DNA of 64,000 nucleotides from Bacteroidota bacterium (GCA_016192035.1 JACPUW010000026.1:16779-80778), one strand, 5' to 3'. Positions 10,101-19,646 are shown, numbered from the stretch's first letter. Numbers and translations are program-made. Notes: generated by a model not told the origin, from the letters alone.

Positions 10101-11065
10101 AGGGTGGATGACTTCCCGCAGTTGGCATGGGAAATTACGGGCGAGGAGTTGCGCGCAGCTTTCAGCACGATCACCATCATTTCTCGGCGGACTACCCCCA
10201 CGAGCATGGCATTCCTAAACTCTGTGACCCTGAAAGACATGACCGTCACTTCCTCTTTCATGGGCCTAAAACGCATGGTGCCATCTGTTCGATCCAAGTG
10301 AAAACCTTCGGGCAATGACTTTGTGGTGGTTGGAAACCCAGCGAAATAAATAGGCTTATCGTACGAATAAGGGCTTGAATACCCCAAATTCGTATTTGGG
10401 CTTGTTTTTGGCTCCACAAATGAGAACTTAAGGCTATCCAGAATTTTGTTCTTGGCATTCGCGTCCAGTCCATAAGCCCCAGGGTAAAACTCAATATCGC
10501 GCTCCTTTGGCACAAGAATTACCGGTAATGTAGTGAATTTTACAGAGTTGTTGCAATATTTCCGGCATACATCAAAATAGGCTTCGGTATGAAAGTCCTT
10601 GTCCTTTCCACCAGTTGTAATACTTGATGCCCGCGTAATTCCAGAACCCCCAAACCAAAATTTTACCTTGCAATCTCCTGATTTAACCATACTGGATGCA
10701 TTAACCACGCTGGTATAAACCCTCCTTTCTACCCCATACTTTATCTTAGTTTTGGTAGAAGGACAAGTTTTACAATTGGAACAAGCTGAAGAACAAATTG
10801 GGGTTACCTCCATCGATGATTGCAAACTCATGGTAAAATAACCAACCAGGGTATGAATTGCGGTGTCTTTAGACTTTCGCATAGCGATATAGGGATCTGA
10901 CATGCTAGAGCTTCCGCACTCTTTGTACACTATGAGGGTGAGCCTAAAACTGTCGTTTCCCAGGCAATCCCACTCCCAGTCGCTGCCCATTATGCCCTGT
11001 GAGTGAACGGGTGCTGATAATAGCACCAATGCCACCATAGTGGCAAGTATAGAAAATACTTTCAT
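7142..11065 (-). CDS. Giant secreted PKD/Ig-repeat protein with T9SS sorting domain
   Basis: A secreted surface protein of about 1307 residues. The start is placed at the ATG at 11065, which gives a clean signal peptide (MKVFSILATMVALVLLSAPVHSQ); the longer ORF-track start adds 12 unlikely residues. After an N-terminal beta-rich region with a cysteine cluster ('CSSACSNCKTC'), the body is a chain of Ig/PKD-like repeats with recurring 'WSGPGVV' and 'CSD/CTG' motifs. A PKD domain lies near the C-terminus. The protein ends in a type A T9SS CTD ('PNPSSGAFNLL', 'LYDAQGREVETL', 'LPKGLYLAALVD'). No catalytic residues are evident, so adhesion or matrix building is the best guess. Base composition changes sharply several times inside the gene (see findings). 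Confidence 0.9.
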   Translation of the reverse strand: MKVFSILATMVALVLLSAPVHSQGIMGSDWEWDCLGNDSFRLTLIVYKECGSSSMSDPYIAMRKSKDTAIHTLVGYFTMSLQSSMEVTPICSSACSNCKTCPSTKTKIKYGVERRVYTSVVNASSMVKSGDCKVKFWFGGSGITRASSITTGGKDKDFHTEAYFDVCRKYCNNSVKFTTLPVILVPKERDIEFYPGAYGLDANAKNKILDSLKFSFVEPKTSPNTNLGYSSPYSYDKPIYFAGFPTTTKSLPEGFHLDRTDGTMRFRPMKEEVTVMSFRVTEFRNAMLVGVVRREMMVIVLKAARNSSPVISHANCGKSSTLTLTACKGSTVSFSVCTSDSNSRDSLSLRLLSSPVPGAKFTVSSDTTNRPQGVVSFTVSDAEYANSPLFFDFEVSDNTCPVAAKSSKRITVYIKQPPTYNVTLSDSLTNSSCPVRIISASGLNTTKVKNYRWLVDSNIVADRTLTYAMNPTFGDTQLITFAYYNSTCWVYDSKVYTIPKSSSSIKFANPHDSFICSGEPYLDTIVASGGTGKLSYQWYDTHLKRLYKSDNIKLEDTLYAQPFIRRIRITATDTLQCSFTHEIELKQVTNQSINYLNDTVLCTDSIKRFKLPVGPAGNSWLNNGQWVKSFANKGKLEGKYSYVQWLKRDGECFQEDFSLLWSKMPYWSLLDDTIFTCTSHDTIPLRSSTSSTIWSGPGVVKGQALFFLPNNPAAIYPIKAISSNAYCSDSANLYIITGGVNSINWSADSISLCSSERDTALPIGGYRSIRFSGGKKLLFVKKGQYHIDLSKLQPKQYISGSMTDSNYCKDAFNMLVRYKGSFPITLGSPSKAMCLGSGLEAIVTSPVALSWTGGVVDADTAFYFDTDGKQPGNYLLMGKFGNGQCVSYKSFYVSVADTYLVSLRVDTSLCTGDTFVFKKMLLPGYWEERYGGVTVDNGTPSQVVFGKGDTSTYYFAYKPKAPYTVTHCYVMGADVMVRVGSGGGIQPNIKDSLHACAHAELALDGQRPNTEWSGPGVVEKGGYYYFNPDRASGTVHALTKKVSSGSCHKEGQTHVRTISLPTVYAGDDTVLCLGTDTFEHPLRKSAKGSWTGHRVVGGQPLTAFYPLDPRGEYHYGLSATNAYGCTGADTLVIYVGDRVEVAYAASPSKGAAPLTVHFRPTGTGGVYHKWFFGTGDYSNLDTPVYTYQNIGKYTVRLISTDGTGYCSDEATFPDAIEATPVGLSKSEGMAMPAIFPNPSSGAFNLLCPPSMGYLVLRLYDAQGREVETLELGQGGTVSFGHALPKGLYLAALVDKEGETLTQTVAKE

Positions 11066-11311
11066 GGTTCCATAGTTTGGTTGGTCAAATATAGAATACA
11101 ACCCAGCTATGAACTATTCCTTAATGGCTATTTTGGTAAAATTAAACGGGGAATAATGGCCCGCCCGTTTTTGAGTCAAGGTATATAGCTTACCGTATAT
11201 TCAATTCATTAGCAATAACATAAAGACCATGGACAACAAATTGAGCAACGGCCAGAACCACTTAAAGTGGTCGAAATCAGTTAATATTTGACCATCGGAC
11301 TTTGGCAGTCG

Positions 11312-12160
11312 TTAAACGCCCATATGCCCCGTGCTATCACGTTTATCATCGTCCTTCCCCGCCCAGCCTGGCGCATGGTATTGAAAAACAACTTCCTGAT
11401 TGTTCCAATCATGCGATAAGCCAGAAGGCAATGATTCCTTTTCTAACCCAGGTTTGAACACAATGGCGTCAGTACCTGACATCCAGGCGTCGCCAATAAC
11501 ATCGGGTGCCTCAGGCAGCGGTTGATCAAAAGACTCTACCCCCGAAGGACTGTGGCGGTAATATACTGCGGTTACCACACCGACCAATGCTCCAATGAGG
11601 TGGGATTCCCATGACACCCCTGGCTGGTTTGGCAAAATGCCATATACCATTGAGCCATAAAACAAGGCCAATAACAGGGATAGCACAGCTAACCGCCTGT
11701 TTCTACGCACAATTCCACTTATAAATAGAAAAAAAGCCAAGGCATATACAAAACCGCTAATCCCTATATGTAGGGTGTTGCCCCGCGCCAAGCCCCACAC
11801 CAGTACGGCCGTGGATACGTACATGATAAACCACACCTTAGTTGCTAGGTGCCAATAAAAGAAATAGAGTGCCGAACCAAACAGAAACAGGCTTATACCG
11901 TTGCTTGCCAAGTGCATCCAATCGCCATGGTGCAAAGGTCCCAATAGAATGCCAACCAAGAACTGGGGATTTCGGGGCATGATGCCCATCCAATCCAGCG
12001 AGGCATGGCCTACTTGCTCTATCACGGTGGGTATGGCCATACACAATATAGTAAACAGTGGCATGGCAAACACCGCCTTTAGACTGGGAAATGAGGAATG
12101 CTGTGAATATTGGGCCATTTGAGTATCACAAAAATGTGCGGCACATGCCGTTGACGCCAT
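11312..12160 (-). CDS. Rhomboid-family intramembrane serine protease
   Basis: A six-helix membrane protease of the rhomboid family. Visible hallmarks are the 'HHGDWMHLASN' helix-2 block, the catalytic serine in 'HIGISGFVYA' (GxSG) and the catalytic histidine in 'SWESHLIGALVG'. A hydrophilic tail of about 60 residues follows the last helix. The ATG at 12160 overlaps the stop of the upstream SirB1-like gene (TAATG), which suggests coupled translation. An internal ATG at 12118 (MAQYSQHSS) gives an equally plausible shorter protein, and I cannot decide between them. The substrate is unknown. Confidence 0.88.
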   Translation of the reverse strand: MASTACAAHFCDTQMAQYSQHSSFPSLKAVFAMPLFTILCMAIPTVIEQVGHASLDWMGIMPRNPQFLVGILLGPLHHGDWMHLASNGISLFLFGSALYFFYWHLATKVWFIMYVSTAVLVWGLARGNTLHIGISGFVYALAFFLFISGIVRRNRRLAVLSLLLALFYGSMVYGILPNQPGVSWESHLIGALVGVVTAVYYRHSPSGVESFDQPLPEAPDVIGDAWMSGTDAIVFKPGLEKESLPSGLSHDWNNQEVVFQYHAPGWAGKDDDKRDSTGHMGV

Positions 12161-13056
12161 TAAGGCATAATCACGGCCAAAAGTTCAGCTATTTCACCGC
12201 GCCTCCGTTCGTCGCCCATTTTTTCGTAGCTGTTCAACAAGTTGCGGAGTACCCTGGCCACAATGAGGGTATTTTGGCAGGGCCTGTAATATGTATCATT
12301 TGGCTCAAGCTGGGCATCCCTAAGAAACCGCTCTATATTGTACTTGGTAAAAATGGCCCCTCCATTAAACACATTGACATAAAAAATGACGTTTCCACCT
12401 ACATGGTAGGGTATGATGCCGTCACTGCTAAAACCTGGCTGGTCGGTAAGTCCATTATCGTCCATGTAGGCCAGCACAAAGTGTTTAGGGAGATCAACCC
12501 CCAAGATGGGCAGGTACAGTCGCTGTGCTATGACCGAATACAAAATGGAAAGGGATAGCGGGTTTCCACGGCGGTGATCTATCACCTTATTGATATACGA
12601 ATTCTCGGGTGCGAAGAAATCTTTGTTTTCGCCCTGAAAACGGTACTTACCAAAAAATATATCGTTGATTACCCGCACGTTGTCAATTGGCGAGAACTTG
12701 TAATTGAGTTGTAGCCAGATATCCAGTTTCATTTTGTCTATGTAGGCCGATAGGGGGGCTAATTCCAACTCTGGATATCGATATTTGGCCACAATAAAAA
12801 ACCCCTCAAGCAAATCGTCGGCACGGTGCTGGGCCCAGGCGGCCAGGAGGCCCTTGATATGGGCCAAATGCAAATGGCCAAGCACCTCTGTGATGCGCTC
12901 ATGCTGCAACTCATTCTCAGCCCGCAAGGCGTACTCGTTAAGGATAGCGTATGCTTCTGGCCCTAACCCAATTAGTTGATCCCGGACATGCACATAAACC
13001 GCATTGTCTTGATCGTCTATAAGGCGGATTAGCGCGTCTATGTTGGGGAATTGCAT
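12160..13056 (-). CDS. SirB1-family transglutaminase-like protein
   Basis: A soluble protein of 298 aa. The conserved SirB1/transglutaminase-like core is seen in 'NSYINKVIDHRRGNPLSLS' followed by 'LPILGVDLPKHFVLAY', where the family carries its conserved Asn/Gly/His positions. A helical, HEAT-like N-terminal half precedes it. Members of this family occur in most proteobacteria and Bacteroidota, but their biochemical role is poorly defined; an enzymatic activity is inferred from fold only. It overlaps the rhomboid gene by one base and sits 36 bp after topA in the same direction. Confidence 0.85.
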   Translation of the reverse strand: MQFPNIDALIRLIDDQDNAVYVHVRDQLIGLGPEAYAILNEYALRAENELQHERITEVLGHLHLAHIKGLLAAWAQHRADDLLEGFFIVAKYRYPELELAPLSAYIDKMKLDIWLQLNYKFSPIDNVRVINDIFFGKYRFQGENKDFFAPENSYINKVIDHRRGNPLSLSILYSVIAQRLYLPILGVDLPKHFVLAYMDDNGLTDQPGFSSDGIIPYHVGGNVIFYVNVFNGGAIFTKYNIERFLRDAQLEPNDTYYRPCQNTLIVARVLRNLLNSYEKMGDERRRGEIAELLAVIMP

Positions 13057-13092
13057 AGTGACTATAAGGCCAATATGTGCAAGGCAATATCC

Positions 13093-15405
13093 TTACTTCT
13101 TTTTGCCTTTTTTCTTGGGTTTATCAGCCTGGCTGTTGATGATGCCCAAAATATCATTGATACCCAATGCGGTAGCCTCTGTACCCTTAGGTATCTTATA
13201 GTTCTCCTTTCCCAACTTTATATAAGGCCCCCATCTTCCATTGAGCACTTCTATGGTTTTTCCCTCATGTTCAAACTTGGATATTGACCGATTGGCATCG
13301 GTTATTTTCTTGTTTTCTATCAGTTCAATTGCTTCTTCCAATCTTATGGCAAGTGGGTCTGTAGCCTTAGGTATGGACACAAACATTCCAGCGTGTTTCA
13401 CATAAGGGCCAAACCTGCCAGAATCAACTACTACCTCCTTTTCATCATGGCTGCCCAAGTGGCGTGGGAGCTTGAACAGTTCCATTGCCTCATCTAGACT
13501 GATTGACTCAATCAACTGACCTGGTTTCATTTTGGCGTACCTCGGCTTATCGCCTTCGGCGGCAGGGCCTAGCTGCACATAAGGCCCATATTTGCCAAAC
13601 CGTGCGCTCACCTGCAATTTGCTTACTGGATCCACGCCCAGTTCTCGCATCTGGTTGACATAACCCGCCTCTTTTGTAGCCTTTTCTACAGTTTGGTGAA
13701 AGGGCTTATAAAAGGAGCCTATCATGTGTTGCCACACCACTTTCCCTTCAGCAATATCATCAAACTCTTGTTCCACCTTGGCCGTGAACTTATAGTCCAT
13801 GACCGTGCTGAAATGCTCATCGAGAAAATCACTTACCATCATGCCCACATCGGTAGGAAAGAGCTTATTTTTTTCAACTCCAAATACTTCTTTAGAGAGG
13901 GATTCTTCTATTTTATTGGCTTTGAGGACCAAGAGTTCTAGTGTTCGCTCTATCCCTGGTCGGGATTCTTTGGCCACATAGGCCCGTTTTTGAATGGTAG
14001 AAATTGTTGGCGCATAAGTAGATGGCCTCCCTATGCCCAATTCTTCCAGCTTTCGCACAAGTGATGCCTCGGTATATCGGGGAGCAGGGCGGGTATAGCG
14101 TTGTTTACACTCTATATTTTCTAAGGCCAATTCTTGTCCCTTCTTCAGGTTTGGCAATAGCCTTTCGGCTTCTTCATCTTCTTCCTCATCATCCACCGAC
14201 TCCATGTATAGCTTAAGGAATCCATCAAACTTAACCTGTTGCCCGGTGGCAATAAATCGATATGCACTGGTGGAAATGGAAATGGTCACGGTGGTATTCT
14301 CCAATTGGGCATCAGCCATTTGCGATGCCACTGCCCGTTTCCAAATCAAGTCATACAGCCGCTCTTCATCCTTGCCCATACCGGTGGTGCGCCGGTCAAA
14401 ATAGGTGGGCCGTATGGCCTCATGTGCTTCTTGTGCCCCCTGGGTTTTGGTGGCGAATTGCCTGGGTTTGCTGTATGGCGCGCCAAACAGTTGGCCTATG
14501 GTTTCTTTGGCTGTGTTAATTGCTAATGATGAAAGGTTTACAGAATCGGTACGCATATAGGTGATATGGCCGGCCTCGTAAAGTTTTTGGGCCACGGTCA
14601 TGGTGCGCGATACGGAAAACCCCAGTTTTCGGGAGGCTTCTTGCTGTAAGGTAGATGTGGTAAAAGGAGGTGCCGGCGATTTCTTGGCCGGGCGTACCTG
14701 TATGTCGTCAATGGAATAACTGGCACCTATACAGTCTTGCAGAAAATTTTTACAGGCCGCAGCGTCTTTTAGTCTTTCGTTCAATTCGGCCAGCACCTTT
14801 CCGCCGTTTGCCTTGAAGTTGGCCTTGGGCCTAAAACTGCTCTCAGTGGCGAATGCCATGATTTCCCTTTCGCGTTCCACAATAAGTTTCACGGCTACCG
14901 ACTGTACACGCCCAGCAGAGAGGGATGGGCGCAGTTTTTTCCAAAGGACCGGCGATAGTTCATAACCCACCAATCTGTCTAGCACCCTTCGTGCCTGTTG
15001 GGCATTCACCAAATTCACGTCAATTTTTCTGGGATTGGAAATCGCCTGCAAAATGGCCGGTTTGGTAATTTCATGGAAAACAATGCGCTTGGTCTGAGCA
15101 ATGTCAAGTTCAAGAGACTCGGCTAGGTGCCAAGAAATGGCTTCCCCTTCGCGGTCTTCGTCAGTTGCCAGCCAAACATCCCCGCATTTGGCCGCTAGAT
15201 CTTTCAATTCCTTGATTACCTTTTTCTTATCTGACGATATTTCATACCTTGGAGCAAAGTTGTTGTCTATATCAATGCTAATATCATCTGAATGGAGGTC
15301 GCGTACATGGCCAAACGAACTGGCCACCACGTAATCACTGCCCAAGAATTTCTCTATTGTTTTGGCCTTGGCCGGTGATTCTACGATCACTAGGTGCTTT
15401 CCCAT
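13093..15405 (-). CDS. topA: DNA topoisomerase I (type IA)
   Basis: Relaxes negatively supercoiled DNA by transient single-strand cleavage. The Toprim domain begins at residue 3 (HLVIVESPAKAKTIEKFLG) with its acidic motif 'TDEDREGEAISWH' near residue 85. The active-site tyrosine is at about residue 283 in 'GHITYMRTDSVNLS'. The C-terminus carries several topoisomerase-I C-terminal repeats ('FGKYGPYVQLG', 'GRFGPYVKHAG', 'GRWGPYIKLG') in place of the zinc fingers of E. coli TopA, and ends in a lysine-rich tail (KPKKKGKKK). The length of 770 aa is normal. Confidence 0.96.
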   Translation of the reverse strand: MGKHLVIVESPAKAKTIEKFLGSDYVVASSFGHVRDLHSDDISIDIDNNFAPRYEISSDKKKVIKELKDLAAKCGDVWLATDEDREGEAISWHLAESLELDIAQTKRIVFHEITKPAILQAISNPRKIDVNLVNAQQARRVLDRLVGYELSPVLWKKLRPSLSAGRVQSVAVKLIVEREREIMAFATESSFRPKANFKANGGKVLAELNERLKDAAACKNFLQDCIGASYSIDDIQVRPAKKSPAPPFTTSTLQQEASRKLGFSVSRTMTVAQKLYEAGHITYMRTDSVNLSSLAINTAKETIGQLFGAPYSKPRQFATKTQGAQEAHEAIRPTYFDRRTTGMGKDEERLYDLIWKRAVASQMADAQLENTTVTISISTSAYRFIATGQQVKFDGFLKLYMESVDDEEEDEEAERLLPNLKKGQELALENIECKQRYTRPAPRYTEASLVRKLEELGIGRPSTYAPTISTIQKRAYVAKESRPGIERTLELLVLKANKIEESLSKEVFGVEKNKLFPTDVGMMVSDFLDEHFSTVMDYKFTAKVEQEFDDIAEGKVVWQHMIGSFYKPFHQTVEKATKEAGYVNQMRELGVDPVSKLQVSARFGKYGPYVQLGPAAEGDKPRYAKMKPGQLIESISLDEAMELFKLPRHLGSHDEKEVVVDSGRFGPYVKHAGMFVSIPKATDPLAIRLEEAIELIENKKITDANRSISKFEHEGKTIEVLNGRWGPYIKLGKENYKIPKGTEATALGINDILGIINSQADKPKKKGKKK

Positions 15406-15472
15406 GCCGCGAGTTTAGGCATTTTCCCACGTAATGGTGGTAGTACAGGGGGCGTGCCCCTTCTTCAATACT

Positions 15473-17518
15473 TTATTCCTTGGCAAATCTCAATGCCATA
15501 ACATTCTCACCACTATATATTTGAATAAAATATATGCCTGGTAATAACGAGGACGTGCTGACTTGGGCCCCGTACGTCCCCTCACCTTCCAAACCTACCT
15601 CCCTGCCATAGAGGTCTATCACCTTCCAGCTAAACGAAGAAGCTGAACCAGGGCCCTGAATGAGGAGTGCGTCACGGGCAGGATTTGGCCAGCAGTCCCA
15701 GCCCTGGGCCATGCGTTCTTCCAGGCCCATGGGCCAATCGCTTCCCACTACCAGGTTGTCAATAAATATATTTTGTTCCCCATTGGATGTAAATCTGAAC
15801 TCAATAGATGCGGCGGTAAGGGATTTGGCCAATGCCATGTCAACCACTATATTCTTCCATTGATCGGCCTTGGGGATGAAGGATGCATTCATTTCTTGAG
15901 TGATGGACCGAAGTGATGCACCGGAATTGGATAGCCGCAACAATTCTACCCCCCGGCAAGCATCCACCGCATACACCTCCAATACTTCCCTACTTCCGGC
16001 ATTTTGCAAGGCGTAAGCCAGGTCAAAGCTTAGCACATGTGCCTGTGATGTGCTTAGGTCAATTGGTGGGGTAGAAAAGGTGTATGTAGATGATTCCACC
16101 TGTTTGCCAAAGTTTTGGATCCATAGGCTAGCGGCACCTCCATAGGATGCATCTGTGGTGCGTTGCCAGGAATCCCCGTTGCCCGACTGAATTCCCCATG
16201 CTTCATAGGGAAAATCGGCCAATTCAAAATCAACCCGATACGGGGCTTTTAGCGATGCTACTTTAGGCGCCACGCGCACCGCTCCCATAGAAATCAGGGT
16301 GTCGGTCCCCGATTTGTTGGTGATGATAAGGGTTACATCATACAATCCGGCATTGGCATAGGCCACCTGAGGGTTTGGCTCGTAGGCTATACTTGGCACA
16401 CCACTAGGAAACAGCCACTTATACTCCGTATTGGCTACTTCGGTGCAGGAGAAATCTGTAAACTGAATGCTTCCGCCTTCACAAACCACATTTTTATCGC
16501 TCTGAAAGGCTGCTATGGGTTCCCCCAGTGTTTCGTTTGAATCAAGCACGCCGGTAGCCAAAAGATTATCCCTGCTAATCAAGGTTTTGCGGTATTGCTC
16601 GAAGGTATAGTCCACCCGGGCTTTTTGCCCACGTGTAAATATCGTTCGGCAATCGGAGTAGTCCATGATGTTTTCTATTTGGTCGGGCTGGTCAGGCGAG
16701 TCGTTGGAACAACTATTTCGGCCACGTGGGCAGCCAAAGTTTTGGCCGCTGCTGGGGGGAGTATCACACACGCGGTCGCCGGTGACGCGGCAATCTTCAC
16801 TTCCACAACTACCCTCAAAAGGGTGGTAAAGATTGAGATAATGTCCCAACTCATGGGGTAGGGTAGCCCTGTTTAGCACATCTGAACGGATGACAATGCC
16901 CGAATTGGTGGATGACTCCATCCACGGGAAGTAGGCATATCCAAGAATGGTGCTTGAGGGGGTACTGCCGCTAATGGTGCGCACCACCCAGATATTCAGG
17001 TATTTTTTGGGATCCCACATGCTCAGGGTTTTCACGTTGTCGCCGGCATTGGCCGTGGTAGATGACTGTACGCGGACGATTCCATTGGTGTTAATTCCAT
17101 TAGGGTCTATTTGGGCCAACCGCAGCTCCACCTTCATATCTACTACCACCTTGCGCCAGGTAGTATCCACTTCTTCCATTTTTATATTCTGAAACCTATA
17201 AGTTTCATTCACCTTCTGAACATACTCAAGTACCGTAGCATCGCTTATGTTTTCAGAACCATTGTCATGAATGATGTGAAAAACAGTAGGAATAATCCTT
17301 ACCTCACAGCCTTCACCTGCCTTAAACTGGGTATGGTGTATATGTTTATAGATCTTTTCTTCTGATTCAACCTGTTTGAGCAATAACGAGGGGTCATTGG
17401 CCACTTGTTCGCGTACTTTTTCATCGGTGTGGCAGGGAATCTCCCTCAGGGTTTGGCCATATAGGCCTAGGGAAAAAGCCACAAGGCATAAGGTCGGGAT
17501 TGTTTTCTGAATTGACAT
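15473..17518 (-). CDS. Secreted M43 (pappalysin/cytophagalysin) metalloprotease, copy 1
   Basis: A secreted zinc endopeptidase with a signal peptide (MSIQKTIPTLCLVAFSLGLYGQ) and a propeptide-like segment. The extended metzincin zinc site HELGHYLNLYH is at about residue 221, and the Met-turn lies in 'ENIMDYSDCRTIFT'. Cysteines around the site are conserved, as in M43B. A PKD-like domain ('EYKWLFPSGVPS') and a MAM/jelly-roll-like region ('NGDSWQRTTDASYGG') follow, then a type A T9SS sorting domain ('CWPNPARDALLIQG', 'IDLYGREVGLEG', 'LLPGIYFIQIYSG'). It is first of three M43 genes read leftward, with 9 bp between it and the next. Confidence 0.93.
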   Translation of the reverse strand: MSIQKTIPTLCLVAFSLGLYGQTLREIPCHTDEKVREQVANDPSLLLKQVESEEKIYKHIHHTQFKAGEGCEVRIIPTVFHIIHDNGSENISDATVLEYVQKVNETYRFQNIKMEEVDTTWRKVVVDMKVELRLAQIDPNGINTNGIVRVQSSTTANAGDNVKTLSMWDPKKYLNIWVVRTISGSTPSSTILGYAYFPWMESSTNSGIVIRSDVLNRATLPHELGHYLNLYHPFEGSCGSEDCRVTGDRVCDTPPSSGQNFGCPRGRNSCSNDSPDQPDQIENIMDYSDCRTIFTRGQKARVDYTFEQYRKTLISRDNLLATGVLDSNETLGEPIAAFQSDKNVVCEGGSIQFTDFSCTEVANTEYKWLFPSGVPSIAYEPNPQVAYANAGLYDVTLIITNKSGTDTLISMGAVRVAPKVASLKAPYRVDFELADFPYEAWGIQSGNGDSWQRTTDASYGGAASLWIQNFGKQVESSTYTFSTPPIDLSTSQAHVLSFDLAYALQNAGSREVLEVYAVDACRGVELLRLSNSGASLRSITQEMNASFIPKADQWKNIVVDMALAKSLTAASIEFRFTSNGEQNIFIDNLVVGSDWPMGLEERMAQGWDCWPNPARDALLIQGPGSASSFSWKVIDLYGREVGLEGEGTYGAQVSTSSLLPGIYFIQIYSGENVMALRFAKE

Positions 17519-17527
17519 GATATATAG

Positions 17528-19570
17528 TTAGTTAATAACGAATTGCTTTATAACGGCCCCTTCTTCGGTTTGTATTTTGGCCAGGTAGAAACCAGCAGAA
17601 AGGCCCTGTACCTGTACCACGGCAGTAGTGGGCAACGCATGAAAGGCCCCGGCCGCCATGACCCTTCCGGCGTGATCTAGCACTTGCCATTTTTCCAAGC
17701 CTGCCCTGGGTGATTCCAAGGTGAACCAACCGGTAGATGGGTTGGGATATAGGTGTACCTGCAAATCTTTCCCTGCGCCGTCTTCATCAATAGAAATGGC
17801 CGTCGTGCCAACCCGAATATTGTCTATGAAAAGGTTGTTTCCTCCACCTGAGGTAAAAATAAATTTGATATGTGTTGGCATCATGTTCTTGTAGAAACTT
17901 AGGTTCACCTCATAGTTGCGCCAATGTCCATCATTCTTGGGATAAAATGCCCCAGCAGATTGATTGACGGTTGATAGCCTAGAAGAGACGTCTTGTCGCA
18001 CCAAATTCCAATTCTCCCCGCAGTCTATTGATACGAACACGGAAAGCACATCTTGGCTGCTATCATCGTAGGCATGGGCCACCTGATACCTCAGGTAGGG
18101 ATCCTTGCTCCGATACAAGTTAATAGGCGGAAGGTGCATGACCGCTTCCTTGCCCTTGATTCCCATAGAATAGTTATTGACAAACAAACAATTGCCCCCA
18201 TTATACCCATGATAGGAATTCGTCCATTTCAAGCCATCGGTTTGAGTGAATAACCAATCCTCAGGTGCCCCCAATGGAAAATCAAAATCTACATTCATTA
18301 CTCCTCCTGCACGGCTGGTGTTGGCCACCATAAAGGCATCTGGGCGGATCAACTTTCCCTCCCGGTCACCATTGGTTACCGTGAGCTCCACGCTGTAGCG
18401 CCCAGGGCTGTCAACCACCACCACAGGGTTTGTATCGGTGGATGTAAGGCGCTGCCCACCCTTAATGACCCACAAATACGTAGCATTTGTATCGAGGGTG
18501 CAAGAGGCATTGCTAAGCCGCACAGCCTGCCCAAGGCAAACATAGGGCTCGGCAATAGAGAAATCGGCTACAGGCAATGTGTTGACATTTTCGGAAGTCA
18601 CACCGGTCAATGCCAGATTATCTTGTGAGTATAAGGTACTTCTGTAATAATATAGGGCGGCAAGCATTCTTGTTTTTTGCCCTTTGGTAAACATGACCCT
18701 ACAGTTGGAATAATCCATATGGTTTTCTACCTGGTCGGGCTGGTCGGGTGAATCCGTGGTGCATGAATTGGTTTTACGGGAACATCCAAAATTTGGGGCT
18801 GCGGCTGGAGGGGTATCGTCCACCAAGTCATTCTCGCTATTACATCCTGCATCAAAAGTGTGTAGCAAGTTAAGGTAGTGACCTACCTCATGGGTCAGGG
18901 TGGCGCTCGTCATTTGGTCAAACCGAATCACTATGCCGTCATTTTCATTGCTTGAACCGGGGTAATAGGCATAGCCCAAGGTAGTTCCTTCGCCAAATGG
19001 TTTAATCGATTTTACCACCCAGATATTTAGGTATCTTTCTTTATTCCATTTAATTAGGGACTTAACATTATTCTCGCCATAATCATCTACCTGACTGGTC
19101 TTGGCCGACCAAGTCCGGGTAATGCCATTGGTACAATTGCCTTTTGGATCTGCCCTGGCCAAACGAAATTCAATACCCACATTGGCTACAAGGCCCCTAA
19201 ACACGGGACGAATAAGGGACGTGTCAGGATGTGACTGCGAAAAATCCTCGTTAAGCCTGGTGATAAGCCCGGTTACCTGGGCATCAGTCACGTTTTCCGG
19301 CCCGCCTACATGTATTATATGAACTACCACTGGTATGATATAGGATGCCTTTTTTTTCAAACTGGCACCTTCGTTCATTAGCATGGTTTGGTAGTATCCT
19401 TCAAATGCCGCGTGACCCACCGGGTCTCTTTCAGGCATTTTGGTGCCACACCAGCCTAATTGCCCCCAAGAATCCTGTGCCCACGTTAGGGATAGAAAAA
19501 ACGCGGGTATGAATATAAGCCACATAGGTATTGCAATGATAGGCCTTCCTTGTATTTCAGTATATCTCAA
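17528..19570 (-). CDS. Secreted M43 metalloprotease, copy 2
   Basis: This is a paralogue of the neighbouring copy with nearly the same length (680 aa) and domain order. The zinc site HEVGHYLNLLH is at about residue 227, the Met-turn is in 'ENHMDYSNCRVMFTKGQ', and a PKD-like domain, a jelly-roll domain ending in 'NNLFIDNIRVG' and a type A T9SS CTD ('LYPNPSTGWFTLES', 'LSAGFYLAKIQT') follow. The hydrophobic signal core is preceded by about 15 extra residues at the annotated start; an ATG at residue 16 is an alternative but leaves no positive charge. Copies 1 and 2 are clearly related by duplication. It is probably an extracellular protein-degrading enzyme. Confidence 0.92.
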   Translation of the reverse strand: MRYTEIQGRPIIAIPMWLIFIPAFFLSLTWAQDSWGQLGWCGTKMPERDPVGHAAFEGYYQTMLMNEGASLKKKASYIIPVVVHIIHVGGPENVTDAQVTGLITRLNEDFSQSHPDTSLIRPVFRGLVANVGIEFRLARADPKGNCTNGITRTWSAKTSQVDDYGENNVKSLIKWNKERYLNIWVVKSIKPFGEGTTLGYAYYPGSSNENDGIVIRFDQMTSATLTHEVGHYLNLLHTFDAGCNSENDLVDDTPPAAAPNFGCSRKTNSCTTDSPDQPDQVENHMDYSNCRVMFTKGQKTRMLAALYYYRSTLYSQDNLALTGVTSENVNTLPVADFSIAEPYVCLGQAVRLSNASCTLDTNATYLWVIKGGQRLTSTDTNPVVVVDSPGRYSVELTVTNGDREGKLIRPDAFMVANTSRAGGVMNVDFDFPLGAPEDWLFTQTDGLKWTNSYHGYNGGNCLFVNNYSMGIKGKEAVMHLPPINLYRSKDPYLRYQVAHAYDDSSQDVLSVFVSIDCGENWNLVRQDVSSRLSTVNQSAGAFYPKNDGHWRNYEVNLSFYKNMMPTHIKFIFTSGGGNNLFIDNIRVGTTAISIDEDGAGKDLQVHLYPNPSTGWFTLESPRAGLEKWQVLDHAGRVMAAGAFHALPTTAVVQVQGLSAGFYLAKIQTEEGAVIKQFVIN

Positions 19571-19598
19571 GCCCTTTTCATAGGTTTTTTTAAAAAAA

Positions 19599-19617
19599 TC
19601 CCCGGCAGTACCGGGGA
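19599..19617 (-). terminator. Rho-independent terminator after M43 copy 3
   Basis: A perfect stem TCCCCGG/CCGGGGA with a 5-base loop lies about 30 bp past the stop of the 456-aa M43 gene. On the minus strand it is followed directly by a run of seven T. It separates this gene from the two larger M43 genes, so the downstream pair probably has its own promoter. Confidence 0.85.
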
Positions 19618-19646
19618 CTTCTCTCTCATCCTCACTTATAAAAAAA

